Source: Diphasiastrum complanatum
Taxonomy: Eukaryota; Streptophyta; Lycopodiopsida; Lycopodiales; Lycopodiaceae
Assembly (NCBI GenBank): GCA_029204225.1
Contig: CM055110.1
Coordinates: 34,667,947 to 34,731,946, forward strand
Length of the DNA stretch: 64,000 nucleotides
Direction of reading: 5' to 3'
Below the pieces are notes generated by a model, which had not been told where the DNA came from, ran no database searches, and saw nothing but the letters and a program-made list of their open reading frames with translations. Position numbers and translations under genes: made by a program. This document shows, piece after piece, positions 38,601 through 50,600 of this stretch; positions within the stretch are counted from its first letter, which is position 1, and each line of letters opens with the position of its first letter.

Positions 38601-41600
38601 AAGAAGGGTGCAGAAAATCGTGTGGCTGATGCATTATCTCGGATATTTTATCAGATGTCTTTTGTGGTCATAGAAAATGACCTGATTGCTGAGATTAGAC
38701 AGGCTCAGCAAGAGGATCCTCATTGTCAAGGAATTGTGAGAGAGGCAAATCTTGCGCAAGTAGAGTCTCAAGATGAGAATTCTGGTCTCTTTGCTCACAC
38801 TTACCTTAAATATACCATTGAAGATGGTATGATTAAGAGAAATGGCAAACTTCTCGTTCCAGCTTGTGAGGACCTGTCCATTTATGTCATGATAGCCCTA
38901 GTGCAGGTCATCTTGGTGTGAATAAGACCTATGAGTACGTAACTTTTGGTGGCCTAAATTGAAAAAAGATGTTTGCCATTATGTGACCCACTGTTTGAAG
39001 TGCCAGGTCAATAAAGCTGATAGGATTAAAACTCCTGGAGTTTTACACCCTCTGCCTATACCATGTGGAAGATGGGAGAGTATCTCCATGGATTTTATCA
39101 CTAACTTACCTCGTACACAGTCACAGCATGATTCTATCTTGGTCGTAGTTGACAGACTCACGAAAATGGCTCATTTCATTCCAACGCGTAAAAAGATTGA
39201 TGCGGCTAGAGTAGCTAATTTGTTTATCGAGCATGTGTTCAAACTCCATGGATTACCATTATCCATAGTGTTTAACAGGGATACTCGATTCACTGGAAAC
39301 TTTTGGACTGCAGTTATCGCCAAACTAGAAGTCCAATTGAGAATGAGGAGTACGGAGCATCCTGAAACGGATGGCCAAACTGAGAGAGTCAACCAGACCT
39401 TAGAGGATATGCTTAGGGCATTTGTTGGGGTAAGCAAACTCAGTGGGATAAGTACTTGCCACTGTTGGAGTTTGCTTACAATGACAAGAAAAATGTGAGT
39501 ACTAAGATGAGTCCTTTCGAGCTTAACTATGGATTTAGGCCAGCTAGCCCTGTTACGGTAGGAATTCCTTAGAGAGTGCCTAGTGCGGCTAGTTTTCTGA
39601 CTCAAATGAATGAAATGCCTGAGTTAGCAAAGGCTAATATAAGGCAAGCGATGGATCGAGCAAAGACATATGCTGATCAGAACCGCATGCCTAGAGAATT
39701 TGTGGAAGGAGACATGGTGTTTCTCCAAGTACCCAAGGACTCTAAGACCCTTAAGACGGGCAAATGTAACAAGTTGTCCCCGCGTTATTGTGGACCTTGG
39801 AAAACTGTTAAAAGAATCAGTGATGTTTCTTATAAGTTAGATTCTCCTAAAACTTGTAAAGTGCATCCTGTATTTCATGTTTCTAGATTGAAACAGGTTT
39901 TACATAACGGTGATAACTTGTTGTCTGATGGTTTGTTTGCATTCCAGGAGCAAGGAGAAGTAACCCATGGGCCAATGAGGGTATTGGATAGGCGGGAGAG
40001 GCGTTTACGCAACCGTCTGATCCATGAGTACTTGGTCGCTTGGCATGGCAGGCCTCTTTCTGATGCTACCTGGGAGACCGCGCACAGTCTGCATGCAAAG
40101 TACCCTAGCCTTGCCATCACGGACGATGTTACCTGAGGGGGAAGGGATGTTACAGCTTTTACTCCCTATCCCGGTTGTTTACTGTTTTTACTTATAGATA
40201 TACTTCTTGTAAATACATAAATGGGTAAGTCACTGGCCTATGGTGACCTTTGTAACAGAAATGTAAATAAAGTTGTTAATGATGTTTCTGAGCCTCAGAG
40301 TTGCATGTTGCTTGGGTATAAGGTACTGGGTCATTGATTCGGAGTGGCTGGACTGACCTCCTAAAAAGTAGGAGTTGACTAGTCAACGTGACACATGTCA
40401 TATGCTCACTGGGACACTTGGTCCAGTGAATGACTGACACGTGTTAGGGTTGACCAGTCAAACATGACACGTGTCACATGCCCACTAGGACATTTGGTCC
40501 AATGGATGAGTGACACATGTCAGCCTACTCACTTGCCTATGTGTCAGGGTACTGCCAAGTGGCCAGTGTCGACAGTGCATGGAGTTGGCCATGTGTCGAG
40601 ATTTAGGAAGGGTCAGGGTGGTGCCTGAGGATTTTGGATAAGTGAGCCTAGAGAGAGGCATTCCTGATCATAATCTATGCAGCAAAGGCTAGGAGGAGAC
40701 AAGGCAGCCAGCCCCATCTTGTGTTAGAAGTAACTTGATGCTTGTATGTGCAGGAAATTAGCAAGGTTTGAAGGAATATCAGAGAGGGTGTCTGACACTA
40801 TTTGATATAATTGAAGCTACACCAACATATAAAATACAACAAAGAGCTCTAATGCATTTAAAGTGATTACTCATATATCCAACTTTTCAAATTTTTGTAT
40901 CAAAGTTGCCAAGAGAATGTAGTCATTGTGAAAAAGACACTTGCCTCAGAAGTGTGAGCCATGTGGCAAATAGCTGCGATCAAAATTTTAAACAAAGAAA
41001 ATGAACAAAAGTCATTATTAAAAAACCACCATGTACTCATTTTCAAGACCTAACGTCTCAAAAGCTTTTGACATTAAGTTCTCAAACAAGAAATTATTCA
41101 AACACATGTTGATAAAAATAAAATAAACCTGTTATAGAAGCTTTGCCATCCAAATTTTTGAAAAGTGACTCCACATAGTCACGATAAAAGACCACAGCCC
41201 CTGCATCACAAGTAAGTGGACTTTGAGTAAGAAAGATTCCTCTTGACATTTAATCATCTGAAGAACAAGATTTAGACAAAAGTTTGTAGCATCATTACAA
41301 AAAATTGATACAAAACAAATAGATCCAAACATAACCAATTCTACTCTGCAGAAAGGGGCGATAGAGCCCATACATACTCCCATGTCTCTAGTAAAATATG
41401 GTCAAGAAAAAAAAAGGATGGAAAAGATTTTGGACCTGCAACAAACTCTCACAGATTACTAACATATGTCTAATGCTTTGAAGTACTAATAGGCTAATGA
41501 AACCTTGTACATTTAGTAAGAACCATAAAAGCTAGTTTGTGATCAATCAACCACTGATTACGAGCCTTATTGCCTATCTATAGATGTCATGCCCACAACT

Positions 41601-44600
41601 CAAACTATTTGGGTAGTTGATCCTTGCCCTACTTTAAGGGCCCAATAAATGCATTTTTTATACCAAATGTCAATAATAATTTGGTCCAAAATATCCAAAA
41701 CCCAGATGCTACGTGGTCCTAGTGCCATTCAATAAAGTGCAGGCCCATTGGTCCATTTTTGGTAGTTCATGTCCATAACATATATCCTATAAGTCTCATT
41801 GATTCACAAGTGACAACATCCTCATTGTCTGTACAAAGAAAATATTGAAGTTGCAAAATTATGATGTCGTCAAGATGTTGAATGTTGAAAAAATATCATC
41901 TAGATTCCAAAAAATGGAAGATGGTCATGCCACAAAAAAGAAAGAGGTTGATGCCCCAAAGATAAAAATATGAATCGCCAAAAATACATGGAGGGTGATA
42001 ATTGGATCAAAATGCAAAGAATGCCAAAAGGAATGAATTCCACAACAACAAAAGGGTACCAATAGTAGTGTCCAATAAAAGCATATATGTTAGGAATAGC
42101 ATAACCACAGGAAGGCAAGCTAGTCCGATCCACCCAGCCTATGCACTCTCTTATAGAATGCCCCTCCTAGCCCAGTGTGAGTTTGCATGGATGTGGTAGG
42201 TGGTAGTTACTGCTGACACCCATCGTTCATGTTGCATGCATGGGTTTCTGATGTATGCGGGGTCCCAATCCATCACTGAAGAACTGCATGGCCTCCTACT
42301 GGCATGCATGTGTCTGCATGGGCATTATTGGTTCTCCTACCTACTGCATGGTATGCATGCATGCCACTGACTCACATTGTCCTCTGCCTTTGGTGGTTAG
42401 TAGCACCTAGAAGTATTGTTGGGTCAGCATTGTTACAGTCTCGTAACACTTCTTCCCCCTTAAGAGCTGTCCTGGTCCTCTAAGACAAAATCTGGATACA
42501 ATTGTCAAAGCATGTTGCCTTTTTCCCAAGTGGCATTCTCAACTGGCTGATCCTTCCACTTGATTAAATATTCCTGAGATAGGGAATGACGTGTTTGCGT
42601 CTCCATAGAACTAAGAATACTTTCTGGCTCATGTGGAAGTTGTTGAGAATCTGTGGGGGGGGGAACTAGAACACTATCCCTTTGTCAGGTTCTCCCTAAT
42701 CTTCCTATCGACACCCGTCCAAAACATGCACTAATCGCCACAAATATCAAACCTTTCTGATTCCCTATAAGCACATAGCATCAAACACAAACACAATGGA
42801 GCTGGCTTCGACATCTCCACCTAGCCTTTGCTGCATAGATCACGATGAAGAATGCCTCTCTCTAGGCTCACTTATCCATGACCCTCAAGCACCCCTTAGC
42901 CCCCTGACCTTCCTATCGTCGACACATGGGCAATCCCATGCACAGTCGACGCTCGCCACTAGGCAGTACTCTGACACATAAGCAAGCACGTTAGTTGACA
43001 TGTGTCACTCATTCACTAGACCAAGTGTCCCAGTGAGCATATGACACATGTCATGTGTGACCGGTTGTTACGAGCTCGTAACCAGTGCCGAACCCTAGAG
43101 AACACAGATAGGTCAGATACCACAGTCGGGGTCGTGTCCAGCGTACATGACCAACAGGGCAAGACAGTGTGAGTAGTGTGCCCCAGCACGGTCCATAGCC
43201 ATGGCGGGCCTAACACAGCCTAGGGACCCTGTCAGCAGGATAGGGCCCCTAGTTGGGTCCCGACGTGCAGTCGGCCACTACTGTGCCACGTGGCCGACAC
43301 TTGGCAGTAGCATGCTACCAGTCCTCACACTAGGCTAGGAGGGGCTTACTCTATATCAGGGAGTAGGCAAGGTTGGGTGGATCAGTTAGTGCTTGCCCTA
43401 CTGTGGTGTTAGGACCTATTACACTGGTATCAGAGCCATCTCCATCCTAGGGAGTTTAGGACAGCAGTAGAGAAAGCTATCAGAAGATAGGAAGTGTTTC
43501 TCAGATTCTCAGAGAGGAATAGAGGAGGAGGATCGCTGTAGGAGCAGCCTTCAAACTTCTGATTTCCACTGAGAAATCACAGTAGCAAGGAGTCAGATTC
43601 CAAGTGTAGGTAACTCGCTGAAAAAACAGCTGTTTCTCACTGACTTCAGAGGATTCTTCGTAGTTTTCCCAGCGAAATTAGAGTAGGAAGAAGCCAGCAC
43701 CTCCATCGCTGTACAGTCAGAGACCTACATCCGATTTCCAGGGAAAAAGTTACTGGTTTTCAGCGAGTTGGAAGCCAAAAAAGAGGAGCAGGGCCAGCGC
43801 TGCCAGTGCTTCTGAAAATCTGGTTTTTCAACAAGTTTTTGGGCCCCAACGTCAGAGATTTGGAGCAAGAGGATTTCTACCAGATCAGCGAGTAGGAGAC
43901 TTCTGAAATTTCAGAACTCAGAAGGGTTTTTGGACTTCAGATTTGCCTTTTTGTGGACAAGTTGGATTGCAATCAGACCAGCGAGCTACTATCCTCAAAA
44001 AACCGGGTACCGTTTTGAAGCCTCAAACTGGCATTTTTCGGAACAGCAGGTCTGAAATTTTGGGGAAAAGAGCTGAAAGGGTTCCTCTTCATTCTTTCTT
44101 TGGAAGTACAGTCCTCAGAAACAGCTAAGTCATCTTTCCTTTCCCTTGTACAGTTGTAAATTAGTCTTTTAGACTTTTTTCCTTCAGAAGTTAAGGTAGC
44201 TCTCTTTCAGTTTCGAAGATGACCACTCCTCAGGGACCTGATCAACCCCAGGAGAGAGGCTTCGACGAACTTGAAACAGAAGCCTTGGCTTACAGAAAAG
44301 GGAAGGAACCCATGGAAGTAGAAGAACAGGAACAGTTCGCCGAAGAACTCGACGAACTAGTTACCAAGGAGCAGTTCCTCCAATTGGTAACAGAAGTGGA
44401 TGAACTGAAGCTGGCATTAGCCAATTTCAAGTCCAGTGTGGACGACTCGTTCGCTGAACTCAAAAACTTGATTTTGAGCTCCGCGAAAGGAAGCCTTCCC
44501 TCCACTTCTCAGTTATCCCCTTCTCCACTTCCATCAGTTTCGGGTGAGACTTTACGGTCTCACCCCAGTGTTTTTAAAGATTTAAAGCCTCCTACTTTTA

Positions 44601-47600
44601 ATGGGGAAGAGAAGGATAGAAATGCAGATATTCTACAAACCTTCCTCAGCAAATGGAAGAACATTCATGCTCTTAAACAGACCCCTGACCATTTGCAAGC
44701 AATTGAGGCCAGTCTTTCTTTAGGGCCTATGGCCTATAAGTGGTGGTTAAATCTCCAGGAGACTGGGCAGACTCCCCGGTCATGGAAAGCTTTTGAAGAA
44801 GCTTTCCTAAGAGAATTTCTACCAGAGAATGAACTTGATAGAGCCTGGGAAGCCTGGGAAAGAACAGTAATGGACAAGTCCCTCATCCAATATATCTCGC
44901 AGTATCGAGAGGCAATTTTAAAGATTAAAAATATGGATGACTATCAAAAAATCAGGGGATTTGTCCGTGGCCTCAAAGATGAATATAAAGTAGAGGTCCA
45001 GAGAAACTCGCCTACTACCCTTGAGCAAGCTCTCAGATATGCTCAAATCTATGATGATTCAGTGGGTAGGAAGAGAGCGAGACAGCAACCACTTTCTGAG
45101 CAGCTTCCTCATAAAGACTTTCAATTTAAAAAGAAATTTTTAAAAAGAAAGAAAGAAGATAAATTTAAAGGTGAAGCTCCTCAGAAACGCCCTTCACTCA
45201 TACAGCCCTTAAAACCAGATGATTTTGAGAAAGCCAAACAGGAACGTTTGTGCTTTGTGTGTATGGGCAAGGGACACACAGTCAGACAGTGTCCCAAGGG
45301 GCCTTTCACTAAAAAAGATAAAAAAGATAAAAAACAAGTTCATCTTGTTCAGACTGTATGTTTCCCCAGTAACTCGGCAGCTTCCGAGATCAAAGTGTAT
45401 CATGAAGATCATGAACACTGTTGCCAGCTGACCTCTGCAATGCTAGCGAGACCCTTCAGCTTTGGGCCGCATGACCTAGTACGTATGCATGGGAAAGTTG
45501 GTAACCAGTCAGTAAGAGTCATGGTTGATGATGGGGCAACCCATAATTTCATCAACCACACCCTGGGTAAAAAGCTTAAACTACCAGAAGTACCTAGTCA
45601 GCATAGGTACATAGTTTCATTAGCTAAGGGTGAAGATAAAAAAATATGAGAAACTATGGTAAGTAAGTTAAATCTTGGTATTCAGGGGTACCAAGATCAA
45701 ATAAACTTTCACATAATGCACCTGGATCGAACAGACATTGTTCTCGGGAGAGATTGGCTCTACAGTTTAGGACCTTCCCTCCACAGAAACTATCAGGAGA
45801 ACACCCTCAGCTTTCAGTATAAAGGCCGAGAGATCCAGTTGCATGGGGAGCATGATGTTCCCAACAGCCCTATGGTCTGCAGTTCAGAGCTCTGTCAGCT
45901 AATCGAAGACGAAGACCGTCAGGTATTCTTATGTGACTTTCAGTTTATTCCTGAAGTTTCTATTTCCAGTTCTATTCAGCAGAAAATCAGTAAATTAGAA
46001 ACTTTATTGTCTAAATTTAAAGATGTTTTTCCTGAAGATTTGCCACATGGTTTACCACCTAGCAGAGAGGTAGATCATGTAATAAACCTAGTACCAGGTA
46101 CAGCACCTGTTTCTAAACCTCCGTATCGGGTCAGCCGAACAGAGGATGAAGAAATAACTAGGCAGTTAACAGACTATCTTGGGAAAGGCCAAATTCAGAC
46201 CAGTAGTTCACCATGGGCCTCACCAGTCCTATTGGTGAAAAAGAAAGAGGGGTCTATGCGTCTTTGCGTAGATTACAGAGCCCTCAATAAAGTCACAATT
46301 AAGAATAAATACCCTATGCCTCGAGCAGACGAGTTGTTTGATCAACTCGACGGGGCTAAGTTTTTCAGCAAAATAGACCTCAGATCGGGATATCATCAAG
46401 TCCGTATAAAATCGGAAGATGTCTCGAAAACAGCTTTTAGGACTCGTCACGGTCATTATGAGTTTAAGGTGATGCCATTTGGGCTCACAAATGCTCCAGC
46501 TACCTTTATGACCTTGATGAACAGTGTCCTCAGACCATACTTGGGTAAGTTTGTAGTCGTATTTTTAGATGACATCCTCGTCTACAGCAAAACGAGGAAG
46601 GAGCATCTAAAACACCTCAGAAAGGTGTTTCGACTGCTCAGAAAGCATAAGCTTTATGCTAAACAATCCAAGTGTGAATTCTTCGTTGAAGAAGTAGCAT
46701 ATTTGGGTCACATTATCTCTTCAGATGGGATTAAGATGGACCCAAATAAGGTTAAACCCATACTCAGTTGGCTGAGACCTCAGAATATTTTGGAACTTCA
46801 AATCTTTCTTGGTCTGGCGGGATATTACAGACGATTTGTCAAGGAATATGCTCAGATAGCAGTCCCTATGACAAATCTCCTTAAGGGGAAGGGAAAGGAG
46901 TTCATTTGGGAGTCCGCACAACAGGAGAGCTTTGATGCTCTCAAAACAGCCTTAGCTACAGCACCAGTTTTAAAGGTCGTCGACCCCAATCAGCCATTTG
47001 TGGTCGAAACAGATGCTAGCGACTTTGCAGTAGGTGCTGTGCTAACTCAGGGTGGACGACCAGTTGCGTTCGAGAGTAAAAAACTCGAGCCAGCACAGAC
47101 TAGGTATAGTGCCTATGAAAAGGAACTCTTTTCTATAGTCCATGCCCTTAAGACTTGGAGGCATTATTTGTATGGTGCCAACTTTGAGGTCCTGACAGAC
47201 CATGAGAGTCTCAGATACCTTTGCAATCAACCTGAGCTTAGAGGTCGGAAAGCTCGTTGGGCAGAGTTGATGCAAGAGTTTGACATGTCTATCAGATATA
47301 GGCGCGGAAAATTCAATACAGTAGCAGATGCCCTTAGCAGAATGCCTATGATAAACGAGCTGAGTTTTACTCAGATTCGTAATGAGTTACTCGAGTCCTT
47401 GAGAGGGAAATGCCAGCATGATGCATTCTTCTCTATTATCTGGAACTCAGTCCAGAACAGACAGTTACAGACTCCAGAACCAGTTCCCGGGGCTGGTGCC
47501 AGTTCATCCAAGAATACGGCAGCTTCCGTTGAGGATGATGATGAGTCCGAGTATACGTCGTCAGATGACGTTGAGGATTCTGAGCCTGTATTACCCAAGC

Positions 47601-50600
47601 AAACCCTAGTGGTTGAGGGTCAGTTGACTCAAGGATTCAAATGGAAACAGTATTCCATTCAGGATGAGTACTTGCTCTATAGAGATAGAGTATGTGTCCC
47701 CAATTCAGAGGATTATAGGCAGCAGGTCCTATATGAATGTCATGACAATCCTAGCGCGGGACACCCAGGCATACAGAAGACCTATGAGCTTCTTCGTAGG
47801 CAATTTTTCTGGCCCAGTATGAAAAAGGACGTCCACCAGTATGTAACCAGTTGCCAGAAATGTCAAGTAAATAAAGCAGAGCGTTTAAAGGCAGGAGGGT
47901 TGTTGCATCCCTTAGAAATACCAGCTGGTAAATGGGAGAGTATCTCCATGGATTTTATAGTAGGCCTGCCTAAAACCCAAAAGGGTAATGACGCTATATG
48001 GGTCACAGTTGACCGTCTGACCAAAATGGCTCATTTTATTCCGACCAAAACAACCGTTAGAGCTCCAGAGTTAGCGAGGTTGTTTGTAGACGGGCTATTT
48101 AAATTGTACGGTCTACCTTCCGGCATAGTCAGCGACCGGGACAGTAAGTTTACTGGAAATTTTTGGAAGGCAGTATTCCATCATCTCCATACTAAACTTA
48201 ATATGAGTACCACCGACCATCCACAGACGGACGGTCAAACAGAAAGGGTAAATCAAGTGCTGGAGGATATGCTTCGTGCATACGTCAGCAAGAGGCAGAC
48301 TAATTGGGAGGAGTATCTCTCGATATTAGAGTTTGCTTACAACAGTACCAAACATTCAGCTACGGGATACAGCCCATTTATGCTGATGTACGGTTTTCAG
48401 CCACGCTCACCCACAGCTGTAGGGTTTAAACAAGAAAAAGTTGAAGCAGCCAGAAACTTTTTAGAAGACCTAAACCAGATGATAGAACATGCTAAGCGTA
48501 GCATTAGACAATCCCAGGATCGAGCCAGGCATTATGCAGATCCACACAGACGGGATGTGCAGTTCTCCACTGGTGAGAGAGTCTACTTGAGAGTCCCAGT
48601 TGACTCTAAAACCCTCAAATCAGGAGTGTGTGCTAAGTTGTCTCCAAGGTATTGTGGTCCCTTTACCATCAGTAGGAGACTAGGCGAGGTCACCTATGAA
48701 CTAGAACTCCCACACAGCAGTAAGGTTTTTCCAGTTTTTCATGTAGGTCAGTTACGAAAAGCCTTAACCAGATCAGATAATCTGGTAGGGGACAGTGTTC
48801 TAGTTCTCCCATTGGATCCTCAACAACCTCCACATGAACCAGAGGAAATTCTTGATAGTAGAGAGACGCAGACTCGTCATACTCTATACCGAGAATATCT
48901 GGTTAAGTGGAATGATCAGCCTGTTGAGAATGCCACTTGGGAAAGAGGCAGCGTCCTTCGCAAGATTTTTCCAGACTTTGTCTTAGAGGACCAAGACGGT
49001 TCTTAAGGGGGAGGGAGTGTTACGAGCTCGTAACCAGTGCCGAACCCTAGAGAACACAGATAGGTCAGATACCACAGTCAGGGTCGTGTCCAGCGTACAT
49101 GACCAACAGGGCAAGACAGTGTGAGTAGTGTGCCCCAGCACGGTCCATAGCCATGGCGGGCCTAACACAGCCTAGGGACCCTGTCAGCAGGATAGGGCCC
49201 CCAGTTGGGTCCCGACGTGCAGTCGGCCACTACTGTGCCACGTGGCCGACACTTGGCAGTAGCATGCTACCAGTCCTCACACTGGGCTAGGAGGGGCTTA
49301 CTCTATATCAGGGAGTAGGCAAGGTTGGGTGGATCAGTTAGTGTTTGCCCTACTGTGGTGTTAGGACCTATTACACCGGTCAACCCTGACATGTGTCACT
49401 CATTCACTGGACCAAATGTCCCAATGAGCATATGACAAGTGTCAGTTGACCAATCAACCCTCTCCTACAAAACAACAGTGGCAAGTACTTCTCCAACTGA
49501 GTTTGCTTATCCCCAACAAATGCCCTAAGCATATCCTCCAAGGTCTGGTTGACTCTCTCAGTTTGGCCATCCGTTTCAAGATGCTCTGTACTGCTCATTC
49601 TCAATTGGACTTCAACTTTGGCCATAACTGCAGTCCAAAAGTTTCTAGTGAATCGAGTATCCATGTCAGACACTATGGATGACAATAATCCATGAAATCT
49701 GAACACATGCTCGATAAACAAATTAGCTAGTATCAATCTTTTTACGCGTTGGAATAAAATGAGCCATCTTAGTGAGTCTGTCAACTATGACCAAGATAGA
49801 ATCATGCTATGACTGCGTACGAGGCAAGTTGGTGATAAAATCCATGGATATTGTCATGCCCATGACTGGTCTCGGGTAGCGTGTCCACGCTAGGGACCAG
49901 TAGACCAACAACCCATAAGTTAATTGTGACTATAAGGGAATTGGGGCCCTTATGTGTATATGGTCATAATTAATGGTTGTAGGCCTAAAACACTTGATGG
50001 TGGATTTGTATGGGTCTGCAGAGGTGTCCAGTGAGGTGTCACAGTGCACTACTAGTGGTGCATGGGCCTTGGAGGGCACAAATGATGTTCGAATATCATT
50101 CAGATGTCAGTCGAATATCAATCAACAATTGCTCAACTACCACTAAAATTTTAATCAAATATCTATCGACTAACTTTAAAAGTGTATCCAAACAACTTTG
50201 AATTATGCTCTGAACTTTATTTGTCTGAGTTTTAGCTATAGGCTCATTAAATCAAGATAGTATAGAATCAAACAACAACATACTATATCATTCGATTGAT
50301 AATCGAACCTTATAGCAAAACTCGTAAAGAACAAAGAGTCTATAGAAAATTGTTAGAGCCACATGTGACTAACACCAAATATATTACCTTACCAATTTTG
50401 AATACTACGACGGGACTCAGAATGTAAAATCTATGATCGCTTTATTATCTGCGAAGGGGGGTACAACACAATACTACATGAAAATGCTTTATACTATCTA
50501 ACTAATCAATATCGTGTAAGTCCTTGATCCACTGCCTCATATGATGGTATTTTTTCTTCTCAGAATTGAGATTCAGATAGACCCCAGATACAATAGGCTG

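Larger units (their letters stand above)
35074..40797 (+). mobile_element. Decayed chromodomain Ty3/gypsy element (family A)
   Basis: The order is: primer-binding site TGGTATCAGAGCC (35076-35088), leader, gag (from about 35740), CCHC knuckle [13 protein letters not shown], protease [13 protein letters not shown], reverse transcriptase, RNase H, integrase, chromodomain, polypurine tract CTGAGGGGGAAGGGA, 3' LTR (40148-40797). No 5' LTR matching the 3' LTR is visible before the primer site, only a short CCTGACA end. Multiple frameshifts and stops make it inactive. It lies in LDAH intron 4. Confidence 0.8.
43066..49375 (+). mobile_element. Nearly intact chromodomain Ty3/gypsy retrotransposon
   Basis: The element is 6310 bp with two 358-bp LTRs (TG...CA) that differ at four sites (about 1.1%). 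It has a primer-binding site one base after the 5' LTR, gag and pol in one frame, a polypurine tract against the 3' LTR, and exact 5-bp duplications CCGGT (43061-43065 and 49376-49380). The only visible lesion is one TGA between gag and pol. It lies in the same-strand order inside an older minus-strand LTR, within LDAH intron 2. The low LTR divergence shows recent insertion. Confidence 0.95.

Noticed and set aside
44290-47598. Minus-strand ORFs within the intact gypsy element
   Set aside because: They are antisense shadows of gag and pol.
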